A DNA stretch of 64,000 bases from Sinorhizobium garamanticum. Its GTDB lineage: Bacteria > Pseudomonadota > Alphaproteobacteria > Rhizobiales > Rhizobiaceae. A program made the position numbers and the translations under genes. The stretch's first letter is position 1. Every line of letters starts with the position of its first letter. This document shows, piece after piece, positions 29,701 to 38,653 of the stretch. The stretch spans positions 1,488,001 through 1,552,000 of the forward strand of contig NZ_CP120374.1 in NCBI RefSeq assembly GCF_029892065.1, written 5' to 3'. Under the pieces are notes generated by a model. It did no database searches, was not told where the DNA came from, and was given only the letters and a program-made list of their open reading frames with translations.

Positions 29701-30315
29701 GGCGCATCGGTGAGCTCTATCAGAGGGGGCTGGTTGTCGCGAGCAGTGCGATGGCGCAAAGGCAGACCAGCATAGCTCGCGGCAAAAGTTGCAGCGACGA
29801 AAAGCGCCAGCTCCATTCGGCGTATTCACTCACGGCCACTTCCTTGCGCCCGGTCGGGCGGAATAGAACTCGCTCCCTTCCGTTTCTCCCACGTCATTCA
29901 AATGGAGAACCGGGATGTTTCATTTTCTACTCGAGACGGGCTGTCCAGCCGCCGTGCCGGGGGTCGGTTCCGGCTGGGGGCGAAATGACACCCTCTCATG
30001 AGCGATTTAGGCTTTCCAAGCACGCCTCCGCCCGTTCCAGCTCTTCTTCGCCTGGCAGCTTGGGGATCGCCATCCAAAGCGTCGGCTCGCCACGGAGTTT
30101 TGGCGGCGGCGCAAAGGGATCGACTAGCGCATGATCGCCGAGGTTAAGATCGAACAACGGCGGCCACTCACCATCAAGCGCAACCACTAGAAGCCCGGCG
30201 ACAGCCTGATAGGCAGCCCTCGCGTCATCGGACGAAGCGTGCCGGCACCGGCGATCGGTTGCCGGTTCGAGGGGCTGGCGCCGGGTTAAGTAAACTGGAA
30301 CGACAATCTCTGCAC
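29701..30315. other. Intergenic with repeat and an unassigned frame
   Basis: About 615 bases. It holds the second copy of the 22-base repeat (29904-29925). On the minus strand a frame ending at 29996 reads AYQAVAGLLVVALDGEWPPL and WMAIPKLPGEEELERAEACL, which looks like real protein, but it has no start or family match; it may be the 3' remnant of a lost gene. Confidence 0.35.
29904..29925 (+). repeat. 22-bp repeat with ribosome site and start codon (MFHFL), copy 2
   Basis: Identical over 22 bases to the minus strand of 22130-22151 and again shaped as GGAGAA, then ATG-TTT-CAT-TT. The frame opened here (MFHFLLETGCPAAVPGVGSG) stops after 28 codons. Confidence 0.5.
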
Positions 30316-30912
30316 TCAGCTGCGCGCGAATTCCAGCAGCGGACCGATATCATGATTGTCCGCTGCGCGTAGCGCGGCGACGTAACGCGCGCGCAATTCG
30401 CCCACGTTGGCCAAGCTGCCACCACTCCAACTGAAAGGCTCGCCGCCGAGCCGCTCAATCAGAAGGTCAGCCGCCAGGCGCGCGTGACGGCCATTTCCGT
30501 TCGGAAACGGGTGAATCGCGACGAGGCGATGATGGAACCTGATCGCGATCTCATCCGGCGGAAAGGTCTCATGCTCGATCCAGTATCGGATGTCGTCCAT
30601 CAGGCTCGCCAGGTCCATCCCTATGCGATAGGCTTGAATGCCGATGTTGCGCTCGGTCGTCCGGAACGTACCGGCCCACTGCCAGACTTCCCCAAACATC
30701 TGCTTGTGCAGTGTCCGCATGAAGTCTTCGCTGAGCATCCGCTCGAGCGGCACGCGCCGCCGCGCGCGCGCCCAGGCCGCACCCTCCACGATGTTTTCCT
30801 GTTCTGCCTCGTTGAGGTCGTTGCGGTGAGTGATCCAGGTCTGGAGCAGCCCCTCTCGCTCCTGCGGTTCAAGCGGTGTCGCGTCCTCAGGCTCCTGGAA
30901 GAGATCCGTCAT
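30316..30912 (-). CDS. Mobile mystery protein B, Fic domain
   Basis: 198 residues. The Fic core motif is complete, IHPFPNGNGRHARLAADLLI, with the catalytic histidine, so AMP transfer (or another nucleotidyl transfer) to a target protein is possible. MFGEVWQWAGTFRTTERNIG is also typical of Fic/Doc proteins of this type. Family TIGR02613 is always found after mobile mystery protein A in mobile DNA; the pair resembles a toxin-antitoxin module, though its role is unproven. The start overlaps the end of gene A by four bases (ATGA), so the two are translated together. Confidence 0.92.
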   Translation of the reverse strand: MTDLFQEPEDATPLEPQEREGLLQTWITHRNDLNEAEQENIVEGAAWARARRRVPLERMLSEDFMRTLHKQMFGEVWQWAGTFRTTERNIGIQAYRIGMDLASLMDDIRYWIEHETFPPDEIAIRFHHRLVAIHPFPNGNGRHARLAADLLIERLGGEPFSWSGGSLANVGELRARYVAALRAADNHDIGPLLEFARS

Positions 30913-31370
30913 ATCTCGTTCCAGAGATCGCGCTCAGAGAGCTTGTCGCGGATATATGCCTGGATGCGAGATTCGAAATCGGCATTGTCCGTGCCTTGCG
31001 CTTCCAGCCGCATCGTATGCGCGACACGCTGCAGCTCGCGTATTGCGATCTTGCGTGCCCGAGCCTCAATGACTGCCTCAAGCGAGCTGTTGGGAACGAG
31101 GGCGTAGACGAGCGTGCAATCCAGCGCCTCGGCGGCGCGCCGCAGCGTGTTGAGCTGGATGGTTCCTGCCGCTTCCGACTTCTCGATCGTTTCGACAGTC
31201 TGGGGTCGGATGCCGATGCGCGCGCCGAGCTGCACGCCCGTCATGCCGAGGGCATCGCGTAGCGCGCGCACCCATCCCCTCGGCGGCGCCCTGAACCGAT
31301 CAATCGGCTGGAGCGACTGAAGTCGCTCGTCGAGGCGGAGCCGTGCTCTCTTGCGAGTATTGCTCTTCAT
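30909..31370 (-). CDS. Mobile mystery protein A, HTH regulator
   Basis: 153 residues from the ATG at 31370 (AGGAGC four bases upstream). A Cro/C1-type HTH lies at about 40-95 (RALRDALGMTGVQLGARIGI, then RPQTVETIEKSEAAGTIQL), followed by LNTLRRAAEALDCTLVYALV as in TIGR02612. The C-terminal half is helical and charged. As the DNA-binding partner of the Fic protein it probably represses the pair. Five phased inverted repeats lie right upstream of its ribosome site and are the likely operators. Confidence 0.9.
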   Translation of the reverse strand: MKSNTRKRARLRLDERLQSLQPIDRFRAPPRGWVRALRDALGMTGVQLGARIGIRPQTVETIEKSEAAGTIQLNTLRRAAEALDCTLVYALVPNSSLEAVIEARARKIAIRELQRVAHTMRLEAQGTDNADFESRIQAYIRDKLSERDLWNEI

Positions 31371-31383
31371 CGTGCTCCTATCA

Positions 31384-31530
31384 CCAGCCTGCAAGCTGAT
31401 CTTGGACGCTACTTTATCAGCTCAGAGCCTGACGAACAAGATCAATTGGTCAGTCTATAGGCTGGCAACACGAGACATAAAATCAGCCTGCAGCCTGAGA
31501 CACAGGCGATAAAATCAGTCTGTAGCCTCC
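31384..31530. promoter_or_regulatory. Five phased operator repeats upstream of the mobile mystery A/B genes
   Basis: Five 16-base half-palindromic sites start at 31384, 31417, 31450, 31483 and 31515, that is every 33, 33, 33 and 32 bases (about three helical turns). Sequences: CCAGCCTGCAAGCTGA, TCAGCTCAGAGCCTGA, TCAGTCTATAGGCTGG, TCAGCCTGCAGCCTGA and TCAGTCTGTAGCCTCC. Consensus TCAGYCTGYAGSCTGA reads nearly the same on both strands. Placement next to the ribosome site fits cooperative repression by the HTH protein. Confidence 0.75.
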
Positions 31531-31823
31531 GGGTGTTCCTAAAACTAGAGAAAAATTCCGATGGAGATGACCCGTGAGACACTGTCATAGCTATTGTCAC
31601 GCCCTGCGTTCTCGAGTTCGCAACGCACTAAATTGAAGGTTCTCTGGTTCGAATCGCCTCAAGGCGGATGTATCCGATTGTCGAGGCGGTCGTGCTGCGA
31701 TCTAGCGCCTCCGCTTCGAATGCCTTCTGCGGTCCACAGCGGCAATAGATTAGCGACAATGATTATGCATGCGGTCGACCAACCCTCAGTTGGCGGAGTG
31801 GGAGAGGTACCCTCGATCGGTCT

Positions 31824-32495
31824 CTAAAGCCGGCCGAATTCATCGAGCAGATCCTCGAGCGTTTTCCCCTGAGCGACCCGCTCCCGAGTCTTCTGCTCGC
31901 GTTCGGCCTGTTCGCGTGCCGCTTCGAGGACCACTTCCGCCATCGGCAATGGGACGACCGTCACGCCGATCGTGTCGGCCACGACGAAATCACCCGGATT
32001 GACCGTCACCCCTCCGCACTGGATCGGCACATTGACGGAAAGCTCCTCCTTGCGTCCGGAATACATGGTGTGGGTGCCGCGCGCGGTGATGGCGCGGGTC
32101 CAGATTGGCCATCCTATGTCGCGCAGCTCATCAATGTCCCGACCGGCGCCGTCGATGATCATGCCCCGGATGCCACGATTGAGCGCAAGGCCGCCCATCA
32201 GCCCGCCGCAAACCGAAGTCTGGCGATCGCCTCCGGCATCGACCACGATCACGTCTCCGACACCGCTCATCTCGATTGCCCGCAGCGGGTCCACGAGATC
32301 GCCGGGCGAGAGCTGGACCGTCACCGCCTGTCCGACGATCTTGGCCGGGAAGGCCGGCTTGATCTCGGAATCCATCACCCCCTGGCGGTATTGGGAATCT
32401 GCAAAAACGCAGGAGGCGCTGTAGCACTGGGCCACCGCATCGAATTTCGCGGCGAGCGCAGGATTGCGCTCGAAATCGTTGAACAGCTTCAGCAT
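31824..32495 (-). CDS. RraA-like / 4-hydroxy-4-methyl-2-oxoglutarate aldolase family protein
   Basis: 223 residues from the ATG at 32495 (AGAGG upstream). Core motifs GDVIVVDAGGDRQTSVCGGL and GIRGMIIDGAGRDIDEL carry the metal and substrate residues (Gly-Gly, Arg, Asp) of the HMG/CHA aldolase-RraA fold. Members split 4-hydroxy-2-oxoacids or decarboxylate oxaloacetate; the RNase-inhibitor role of RraA is found in a different branch. It is downstream of a 2-hydroxyacid dehydrogenase (11-base gap) in a sugar-import operon, so a catabolic aldolase role is more likely. Confidence 0.87.
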   Translation of the reverse strand: MLKLFNDFERNPALAAKFDAVAQCYSASCVFADSQYRQGVMDSEIKPAFPAKIVGQAVTVQLSPGDLVDPLRAIEMSGVGDVIVVDAGGDRQTSVCGGLMGGLALNRGIRGMIIDGAGRDIDELRDIGWPIWTRAITARGTHTMYSGRKEELSVNVPIQCGGVTVNPGDFVVADTIGVTVVPLPMAEVVLEAAREQAEREQKTRERVAQGKTLEDLLDEFGRL

Positions 32496-32506
32496 TTTAA
32501 CCTCTT

Positions 32507-33526
32507 TCAATTCCGCCGGAGGTCACCGTCTTGCCCGCCCAGCGACACTTCGTTCACCGGATTGAGCGGGCGCTCGCCCTTCAGCACGCGAGCGACCTCC
32601 GAGGCGGCCGTCTCGCGGGCGAGCCGGATCGATTCCTCGGAATAATAAGCGACATGGGAGGTGACGATCAGATTTTCGAGCGAGAATAAAGGATTGCTGG
32701 AGGGGTTCCAGTTCCTGAGCTTTGCCGGCTCTTCCTCGAGATCGTCGAGGCCGGCACCGGCAATGCGCCCCTCAGCCAGGGCTTTGGCGAGAGCACAGTT
32801 GTCGATCGTCGGGCCGCGGCCGGTATTCACGATGATGGCGTCCTTCCTCATCTTCGCAAGCTCGGCCTCGCCCAGAAAATGATGCGACTCGGCCGTCATC
32901 GGCACCTGCATCATCAGATAGTCCGAGCGGGCAAGGATCTCGTCCTTCCCGACAAGCGCGACCCCCTTCGCTTCGGCGATGCCTTCGGCTAGGTAGGGAT
33001 CATAGGCGATGATCGTGACGCCGAACGCCTTGGCGCGCTCAGCTATCGCCTGGCCGATCTTGCCGAAAGAGACGATTCCCATGGTGCGGCCTTTGAGACG
33101 ACAAACGGGTTTGCCCGTCTGCCAACGCCAGATGCCGTTGCGGATCGCCGCGTCATAGCGAATGAGCTTGCGGGCGAGCGCCAGCCAGAGCGCGATGGCG
33201 TGGTCGGCCACCTCGTCGGTGCAGTAATCGCGGACATTGGTGACGAGGATCCCCTTCCGGGTCGCGGCCTCGACGTCGACAATGTCCACGCCGACGCCGT
33301 AGCGCGCAATCACCCGGCAGCGCTCCATGCGATCGATGGTCGCCGAACCCACACGCGCATATTGATTCATGATCGCATCGCAGTCGCGCGCTTCTTCGAA
33401 CAGCTCCTCCTCCGACTTGGCCTGCAGGGCGACAACCCGGGCTCCCGCCGCTTCAAGGATCGGCAGCTCAATGTCGAGATTGCCATAGTCGTAGTCGGTG
33501 ATGACGACCTTGGGTTTGCGCGCCAT
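32507..33526 (-). CDS. D-isomer-specific 2-hydroxyacid dehydrogenase (C-terminal-binding-protein-like)
   Basis: 339 residues. NAD-binding loop GIVSFGKIGQAIAERAKAFG (about 150-170), catalytic Arg in IIVNTGRGPTIDN, Glu in GLDDLEEEP and His in SHVAYYSEESIR. The N-terminal ARYGVGVDIVDVEAATRKGI is typical of the CtBP/phosphoglycerate dehydrogenase branch. It would oxidise a 2-hydroxyacid or reduce a 2-ketoacid with NAD(H) in the cytosol. It lies between the RraA-like and VOC genes in the leftward sugar operon. Confidence 0.92.
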   Translation of the reverse strand: MARKPKVVITDYDYGNLDIELPILEAAGARVVALQAKSEEELFEEARDCDAIMNQYARVGSATIDRMERCRVIARYGVGVDIVDVEAATRKGILVTNVRDYCTDEVADHAIALWLALARKLIRYDAAIRNGIWRWQTGKPVCRLKGRTMGIVSFGKIGQAIAERAKAFGVTIIAYDPYLAEGIAEAKGVALVGKDEILARSDYLMMQVPMTAESHHFLGEAELAKMRKDAIIVNTGRGPTIDNCALAKALAEGRIAGAGLDDLEEEPAKLRNWNPSSNPLFSLENLIVTSHVAYYSEESIRLARETAASEVARVLKGERPLNPVNEVSLGGQDGDLRRN

Positions 33527-33538
33527 GCTCGCTTCCTT

Positions 33539-34033
33539 TCAGACGTAGGCGCCGGCGGAATAGGTGAGCTCGTAGGAATGGCTGTAGAGCTCGATGACGT
33601 TGCCGAACGGGTCCTCGCAATAGACCATCCGGTAGGGCTTTTGCCCCGGATAATAGAACCGCACCTGCTTCATCCGCTGCCGGCCGCCGAGCGATTCGAT
33701 GATCTTGACCCGCTCCTCGAGATTTTCGTCCTGCAGGCAGAAATGGAAAAGGCCAGGCCGCCAATATTCGAATGGCTTTTCCTCCGGCGCCGTTCTGGGG
33801 AATTCGAAGAGCTCGATACCGATGCCGTCGCCTGTCGAGAGATGGGCGATGCGGAAGCTTCCCCACCCGGGACCGAACACATCGTCGCACATCTGTCCAA
33901 TAGCGCTGTCGTCGTGCCGGATTTCGGTCGGCGGCATTATCACGTAGAAGCCGAAGGCCTTCGCGTAGAACGCGACCGCCTTCTCGAGATCTGGGACGGT
34001 GACGCCGATATGGGAAAACGTGATGGCTGTCAT
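33539..34033 (-). CDS. VOC family protein (glyoxalase/dioxygenase fold)
   Basis: 164 residues from the ATG at 34033 (GAAAGGAGGAA upstream). Two beta-alpha-beta-beta-beta modules: ITFSHIGVTVPDLEKAVAFY with metal ligand His, and GLFHFCLQDENLEERV with a second His; the last ligand Glu is in PFGNVIELYSHSY. This is the layout of glyoxalase I, methylmalonyl-CoA epimerase and similar metal enzymes. Its reaction is not known; the neighbours suggest a step in breakdown of the imported compound. The permease gene overlaps its start by four bases. Confidence 0.88.
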   Translation of the reverse strand: MTAITFSHIGVTVPDLEKAVAFYAKAFGFYVIMPPTEIRHDDSAIGQMCDDVFGPGWGSFRIAHLSTGDGIGIELFEFPRTAPEEKPFEYWRPGLFHFCLQDENLEERVKIIESLGGRQRMKQVRFYYPGQKPYRMVYCEDPFGNVIELYSHSYELTYSAGAYV

Positions 34034-35037
34034 TGCGCTTTCCTCCTTTCCCGCCGTGCGCCTCGCGCCGAGTGCAGCAGACCGAGGGCCCAGACGAATC
34101 CGCGGCTGAGCTCGCCGCGCCACATGTCGATCGCCACGGCCAGAACGATGATCGCGCCGATCACGACATTCTGCGTGGATGTCGCCACAGCATTGAGGTT
34201 CAGTCCGTTCTGAACGATCGTTACCGTCAGCGCACCGAAGAGAGTGGCCACCATGTCACCGCGCCCGCCCGCGAGGCTAGCGCCACCGATCACGGCTGCG
34301 GCAATCGCCTGTAATTCGAGGCCGGCGCCGTAGTTGGGCGAGCCCGAATTCAATCGCGCCGCCATCAGAACCGCCCCGATCGCCGCCATCAGGCCAGCCA
34401 ACGTGAACGCGCAAAGCTGGATACGCCGCACCTTGATGCCGGATAGCCGCGCCGCCTCGGCATTGCCACCCACCGCATAGATCGAGCGTCCGAGGCGGGT
34501 GCGCCGCATAAGCCAATGGGCGACCGCGAAGAACAGAACAATATAGATCAGGGGAAGCGGGATGCCGGCCAGCCTGCCGTAGAACAGCGGCTCGAGACGA
34601 TCCGACGCCTCGAAGACGGGCGAGCCGTTGTTGAACATGAATGCTAGGCCGCGATAGGCGCTCAGGCCGGCGAGAGTGGTGATGAAGGCCGGAATGCGGA
34701 GATAGGCGGTGATCGCTCCGTTGAGGGCGCCGATCGCAGCGCCGGTGGCAAGAGCGAGCACAACGGCAGGCCAAAATCCGAAGCCCCAGAATTTCAGCAT
34801 CATGGCGAGCAGCATTGTCAGAAGCGCGATCATGGATCCGGGGCTCAGATCGATGCCGCCGACGATGATTACCGCCGTGGAACCGATCGCCACGAGAGCG
34901 ACGATGCTGACCTGAAGAGCGAGATTGTTTAGGTTGCCTGGGGTAAGGAAACGGTCCGTCGTGGACATGACGAGAAGCGCAACGACGATCGTGGCGATCG
35001 CCGGGCCGGTGACGGGAAGGAAAAACAGACGCTTCAT
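34030..35037 (-). CDS. Sugar ABC transporter permease (RbsC family)
   Basis: 335 residues, about nine hydrophobic segments. Family motifs: VGGIDLSPGSMIALLTMLLA (the conserved GGIDLSVG motif), NGAITAYLRIPAFITTLAGL and ALAVIGGASLAGG-like IAAAVIGGASLAGGRGDMVA near the end. Two copies form the channel for a monosaccharide in the inner membrane. The gene overlaps its ATPase partner upstream (4 bases) and the VOC gene downstream (4 bases), so the operon is tightly packed. Confidence 0.95.
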   Translation of the reverse strand: MKRLFFLPVTGPAIATIVVALLVMSTTDRFLTPGNLNNLALQVSIVALVAIGSTAVIIVGGIDLSPGSMIALLTMLLAMMLKFWGFGFWPAVVLALATGAAIGALNGAITAYLRIPAFITTLAGLSAYRGLAFMFNNGSPVFEASDRLEPLFYGRLAGIPLPLIYIVLFFAVAHWLMRRTRLGRSIYAVGGNAEAARLSGIKVRRIQLCAFTLAGLMAAIGAVLMAARLNSGSPNYGAGLELQAIAAAVIGGASLAGGRGDMVATLFGALTVTIVQNGLNLNAVATSTQNVVIGAIIVLAVAIDMWRGELSRGFVWALGLLHSARGARRERRKAQ

Positions 35038-36554
35038 GCCGCATCCCGCCTTTCTCCGGCGCCCATGAGCTCGGCCTTGGTCAGCGTCTTCGCCTCGGCG
35101 ATGCGCATGATGCGGCCCCGCCGCACAATCGCGATGCGATCAGACATGGCGAGCAGCTCCTTGTCGTCGGAGCTGATCAGTATGACGCCTTCCCCCGCTG
35201 CGGTCAGCTCGTTGATCAGCCGGTAGATGGCGACCTTGGCACCGACATCGATGCCTTTGGTCGGCTCATCGAGAATGAAGACCTCCGCATTGGCGTTCAG
35301 CCATCGCGCGAGCAGGATCTTCTGCTGATTGCCTCCTGACAGCCGGCCGACCAGCTCGGTTTCGGCGGCACGGCTTACTCGCAGGCTGCGGATGAGATCG
35401 CCCGCCACCTTGCGCTCGCGCGCAAGATCGAGCCAGAGACCACGGTCGAGATCGGCGAGGCTTGCGGCAGTGATGTTCTGCGGGCCGGTGAAGTTGAAGA
35501 ACAGGCCGTCGATATTGCGGTTTTCGGTGAGGAGCGCGATGCCGGCGGCGATTGCGTCCGCCGGGCTGCGAATCACTTGCGCCTTTCCATGCAGCCGAAT
35601 TTCTCCGCCGGCCAGCGGCACCACGCCGAACAGGGCGCGCGCGATAGCGCTTCGGCCGGAGCCGAGCGGCCCGCCAAATCCGAGCACTTCGCCGCGATGG
35701 AGAGTGAAGCTCACGTCATGGAGCGTGGGATCGGCGGAGATGCCGAGCGCTTCCAGAAGCACCTCGCCCTGCCTGCAATGGATCTTCGGGTACTGCTCCT
35801 CCATCTCCTTGCCGATCATAAGCGAGATGATGGCGCCTACATCGAGCGGCGTGTGGTCGGCTCCGCTGACAATGCGGCCGTTGCGCATGACGCTGACCAC
35901 GTCGCAGAGATCGACAACCTCGTCGAGCCGATGGGAAATATAGAGGATCGCCGCGCCGTTTTTTCGTGCCCGCCTCAGGAGCTCGTGCAGATGCTCGATC
36001 TCCGTCACCCCGAGCGCCGTGGTCGGCTCGTCGAGCACGATCAGGCTCGCCCTCGCCGCCATCGCCTTGGCGATTTCCACAAGCTGCTGCTGCGCGACCG
36101 GCAACTCGCCGACCACAGCGTCCGGAGGGATGTCGAGCTCGAGCTCCATCAGGGTTCTGTGCGCCGCCTCGTGCATGGAGCGCCAATCGATGCTGAAGTA
36201 GCTGCCGGGCCATCGCCCCAGGAACACATTCTCCGCGACAGTCAGTTCAGGAACGAGAGAAAACTCCTGAAACACCGTGGCAATGCCGAGCGAGCGGGCC
36301 GTGAGCGTGCTGTCGAGCGTGACGGGCGCACTCTCGTGCAGGATCATGCCCCCGTCCGGCTGGTGCGCGCCTGAAAGCGTCCGGATAAGAGTGGTCTTGC
36401 CGCTGCCATTCTCGCCGACGAGCCCATGGATCTGGTGCCGGCGAAGCGCGAGCGAAACATCGTCATTCGCCAGCACCACGCCGAATGCCTTGCTGATGCC
36501 CCGCAACTCCCAGACGGTATCGCTGTCCACGCTCATAACTTCACCATGTGTCAC
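35034..36554 (-). CDS. Sugar ABC transporter ATPase, two nucleotide-binding domains (RbsA/MglA family)
   Basis: 506 residues. First domain: Walker A GENGSGKTT, Walker B LIVLDEPTTALG. Second domain: degenerate P-loop GPLGSGRSAIARAL, signature LSGGNQQKILLARWL, Walker B VFILDEPTKGID. The weakened second P-loop is normal in this family. It powers the RbsC-type permease from the cytosolic face. The start at 36554 is used; an ATG six codons later is possible. It lies 45 bases after the binding-protein gene. Confidence 0.95.
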   Translation of the reverse strand: MTHGEVMSVDSDTVWELRGISKAFGVVLANDDVSLALRRHQIHGLVGENGSGKTTLIRTLSGAHQPDGGMILHESAPVTLDSTLTARSLGIATVFQEFSLVPELTVAENVFLGRWPGSYFSIDWRSMHEAAHRTLMELELDIPPDAVVGELPVAQQQLVEIAKAMAARASLIVLDEPTTALGVTEIEHLHELLRRARKNGAAILYISHRLDEVVDLCDVVSVMRNGRIVSGADHTPLDVGAIISLMIGKEMEEQYPKIHCRQGEVLLEALGISADPTLHDVSFTLHRGEVLGFGGPLGSGRSAIARALFGVVPLAGGEIRLHGKAQVIRSPADAIAAGIALLTENRNIDGLFFNFTGPQNITAASLADLDRGLWLDLARERKVAGDLIRSLRVSRAAETELVGRLSGGNQQKILLARWLNANAEVFILDEPTKGIDVGAKVAIYRLINELTAAGEGVILISSDDKELLAMSDRIAIVRRGRIMRIAEAKTLTKAELMGAGERRDAA

Positions 36555-36599
36555 GTGTTGCTCCCGGCGGGATCCAGCGATCTGCCATGCTCCTGCGCA

Positions 36600-37649
36600 T
36601 CAATATGCCTTGGAGGGCATCGGATAGAGCGTTTCGGGATGGCGCAGGATCTCGATCACGTTGTTCTTGTCGACGATCTGCGTCGGGGTCTCGACCCAGC
36701 CGCCCGGATATTTGTTGTCGAGGATGTCGGCGGTGATGGCGAGCGCGATCTGGCCCATGACAAAGGGCGTTGTGTCGACCGTTGCGGTGACGTTGCCGGC
36801 GGCGATCTGCTCCAGGCCGGCGCCGGTATCCCCGTCATTGCCGAACAATAGAAGGTCGGTGCGGCCGAGCGCTTTCGCAGCCTGCGCGGCGCCCATGATC
36901 TCGTAATCGTTGGCAGCGAAGATCAACTGGATATCGGGATGCGCCTGCAGCATGTCCATCGCGGCGGCGTTACCGCCCTCGACGTTCCATTTGCCGTCTA
37001 GGCTGGCGACGACCTTGAAATTCGAGCCCTTGATGGCGTCGAGGAATCCGCCCACCCGCTCGGTCGAATGATAGCCGGGCTGCCCCTCCAGAATCCCGAC
37101 GATCATCGGCTTTCCGCCAGTCAATTTCAGGGCATATTCGCCGAGTTTGTGCGTGCCCTTGCGCTGCGAATAGCCGACCACCGCGTGGACAGGGGCAGGA
37201 AAGTCTGGAATGTCGGAATTGACGATCACCACTGCAATTCCGGCATCCACCGCGCGCTTCACAAGGGGAGCCGCCGCGTGCTCGTCATGCGTCGAGAGGA
37301 TGATCGCATCGACGCCGCGCGTGATCACGTCCTGCAGCATGCCCATCTGGCCGTTGATGTCGGCTCCGCTTTGCGGCGCGAGTAGGAAGGTGTCGATGCC
37401 GCGCTTGGCGGCCTCCTTCTTTATGCCTTCGCCGATCGCGATGTAGTAGTTGAACTCGGTCGCCGGCGGCATGTAGGCGATATGGGCTTCCTTCGATCCC
37501 TTGAAGCTCTTGATGGGAGCCTGGGCCGACGCCTGTAGCGGTTTCGGCGCCGGGTAAGGGTCCTGTGCCCACGCGGCTCCAACGGCCACCCCTATGGCAA
37601 GCGCCAGGCCGGTAGCGAGAATTTTCATTGTGCTTCTCATGACGTTCAT
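36600..37649 (-). CDS. Sugar ABC transporter periplasmic binding protein (RbsB family)
   Basis: 349 residues from the ATG at 37649 (GGGGAG upstream; in-frame ATGs at 37640 and 37628 also exist). A signal peptide (LATGLALAIGVAVGAAWAQD) is followed by the type 1 periplasmic binding fold with AHIAYMPPATEFNYYIAIGE, VDAIILSTHDEHAAAPLV and IQLIFAANDYEIMGAAQAAK. Such proteins bind pentoses, hexoses, erythritol or similar compounds; the ligand is not readable from sequence. It precedes its ATPase and permease genes in order. Confidence 0.94.
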   Translation of the reverse strand: MNVMRSTMKILATGLALAIGVAVGAAWAQDPYPAPKPLQASAQAPIKSFKGSKEAHIAYMPPATEFNYYIAIGEGIKKEAAKRGIDTFLLAPQSGADINGQMGMLQDVITRGVDAIILSTHDEHAAAPLVKRAVDAGIAVVIVNSDIPDFPAPVHAVVGYSQRKGTHKLGEYALKLTGGKPMIVGILEGQPGYHSTERVGGFLDAIKGSNFKVVASLDGKWNVEGGNAAAMDMLQAHPDIQLIFAANDYEIMGAAQAAKALGRTDLLLFGNDGDTGAGLEQIAAGNVTATVDTTPFVMGQIALAITADILDNKYPGGWVETPTQIVDKNNVIEILRHPETLYPMPSKAY

Positions 37650-37690
37650 CCTGTTCTCCCCGAGCGTTGCGCGCTTCCTCCTGTTGTTTC

Positions 37691-38563
37691 TCATCCGGCG
37701 AAAGGCTGGTCTGCGAGGCCGCGCACGCCGGGCCGGAATGCAAAAAGCGCCCCGGCCGTCGGCTCCGCTGCGAGCTGCTCCGGGGTCATGGCCAGCCGTG
37801 ACGTGGTGATGTAGAGCGTATCCAGTTCCGCTCCGCCGAAGGCGCAGCATGTTGGTTTCAAGACCGGCACCTCGATCGTCCGGTCGGCCCTGCCGTCGGG
37901 AAGGATGCGGACGATCCGCTGGCCTTCCCAGACCGCGTTCCACACAGCACCCTCGGCATCTACGCACGAGCCATCCGGAATGCCGGCTTCGCCTTGAAAA
38001 TCCTTCAGCACGCGGCGGTTGGAGGGGAGGGCTGTGCGAGGATCGTAGTCAAAGGCCCAGATCGTGCCGGCGAAGGAGTCGGCGAAATACATCGTCCGCC
38101 CGTCCGGCGAAAAGCAGGTGCTATTGGCGCACCCGACCCCGCTGATGATGGTGGACACCGATCCGTCGGGATCGACACGCACGACGGTGGAAACCGGCTC
38201 CGAGGAACCCTCGTTCATGCCGCCGACTATGAAGCGGCCTTGGCGATCGGTGCGGCCGTCGTTGAGGCGCGTGTCCGGATTGTCGGGCTCGAAGCGATGG
38301 ATGGAGGACACAGCGCCGCTTTCCAGATCGAAGAACGCAATTTGCTTGGCGAAGGCGACGATGAACCCTCCGCTCCGCCGGGGCGCGAAGCAGCACGCCC
38401 GGTCGGGCATGGTAACAGAACCGGACCTGCCGGACTCAGGCTCGTACCACCAGAGATGCCAGCCATGGATATCCGTCCACCAGACGCGGCCGTCCTTAGG
38501 GTTCCACAGCACACCCTCGCCGTGCTGGTTGTGGCAATCAAGGAGAAGCTCAGCCCTGTCCAT
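37691..38563 (-). CDS. SMP-30/gluconolactonase family lactonase
   Basis: 290 residues forming a six-bladed propeller. Metal ligands are visible in HGEGVLWNPKDG (Glu), CANSTCFSPDG (Asn) and GIPDGSCVDAEG (Asp), and NDGRTDRQGRFIVGGMNEG is the substrate-side loop. These cytosolic enzymes hydrolyse aldonolactones made by sugar dehydrogenases. It is the first gene of the leftward operon, so the imported sugar is probably oxidised to a lactone, opened here and then processed by the downstream dehydrogenase and aldolase-like proteins (inference). Confidence 0.92.
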   Translation of the reverse strand: MDRAELLLDCHNQHGEGVLWNPKDGRVWWTDIHGWHLWWYEPESGRSGSVTMPDRACCFAPRRSGGFIVAFAKQIAFFDLESGAVSSIHRFEPDNPDTRLNDGRTDRQGRFIVGGMNEGSSEPVSTVVRVDPDGSVSTIISGVGCANSTCFSPDGRTMYFADSFAGTIWAFDYDPRTALPSNRRVLKDFQGEAGIPDGSCVDAEGAVWNAVWEGQRIVRILPDGRADRTIEVPVLKPTCCAFGGAELDTLYITTSRLAMTPEQLAAEPTAGALFAFRPGVRGLADQPFAG

Positions 38564-38632
38564 GCGATCCTATCCCGGAGCGCTCTTAAAGCGTGGCGCG
38601 CCGCATCAAACCGCTTGTCCCATGTGCTGCTG

Positions 38633-38653
38633 TCTGGTATATCACATTCCAGA
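38633..38653. promoter_or_regulatory. Inverted repeat at the SMP-30/GntR divergence
   Basis: TCTGG (38633-38637) and CCAGA (38649-38653) are perfect inverted repeats around an AT-rich 11-base centre that includes TATATCACA. It overlaps the GntR start codon and lies between the two divergent sugar-import operons, the expected place for a GntR operator. Confidence 0.45.

Noticed and set aside
31384..31530. Possible CRISPR array (regular 33-base period)
   Set aside because: The repeats are degenerate half-palindromes of 16 bases with only 16-17 bases between them and no cas genes; they fit operators of the adjacent HTH gene.
31646..31655. tRNA T-loop-like GGTTCGAATC
   Set aside because: Flanking bases do not form a T-stem and no acceptor, D or anticodon arms can be found.
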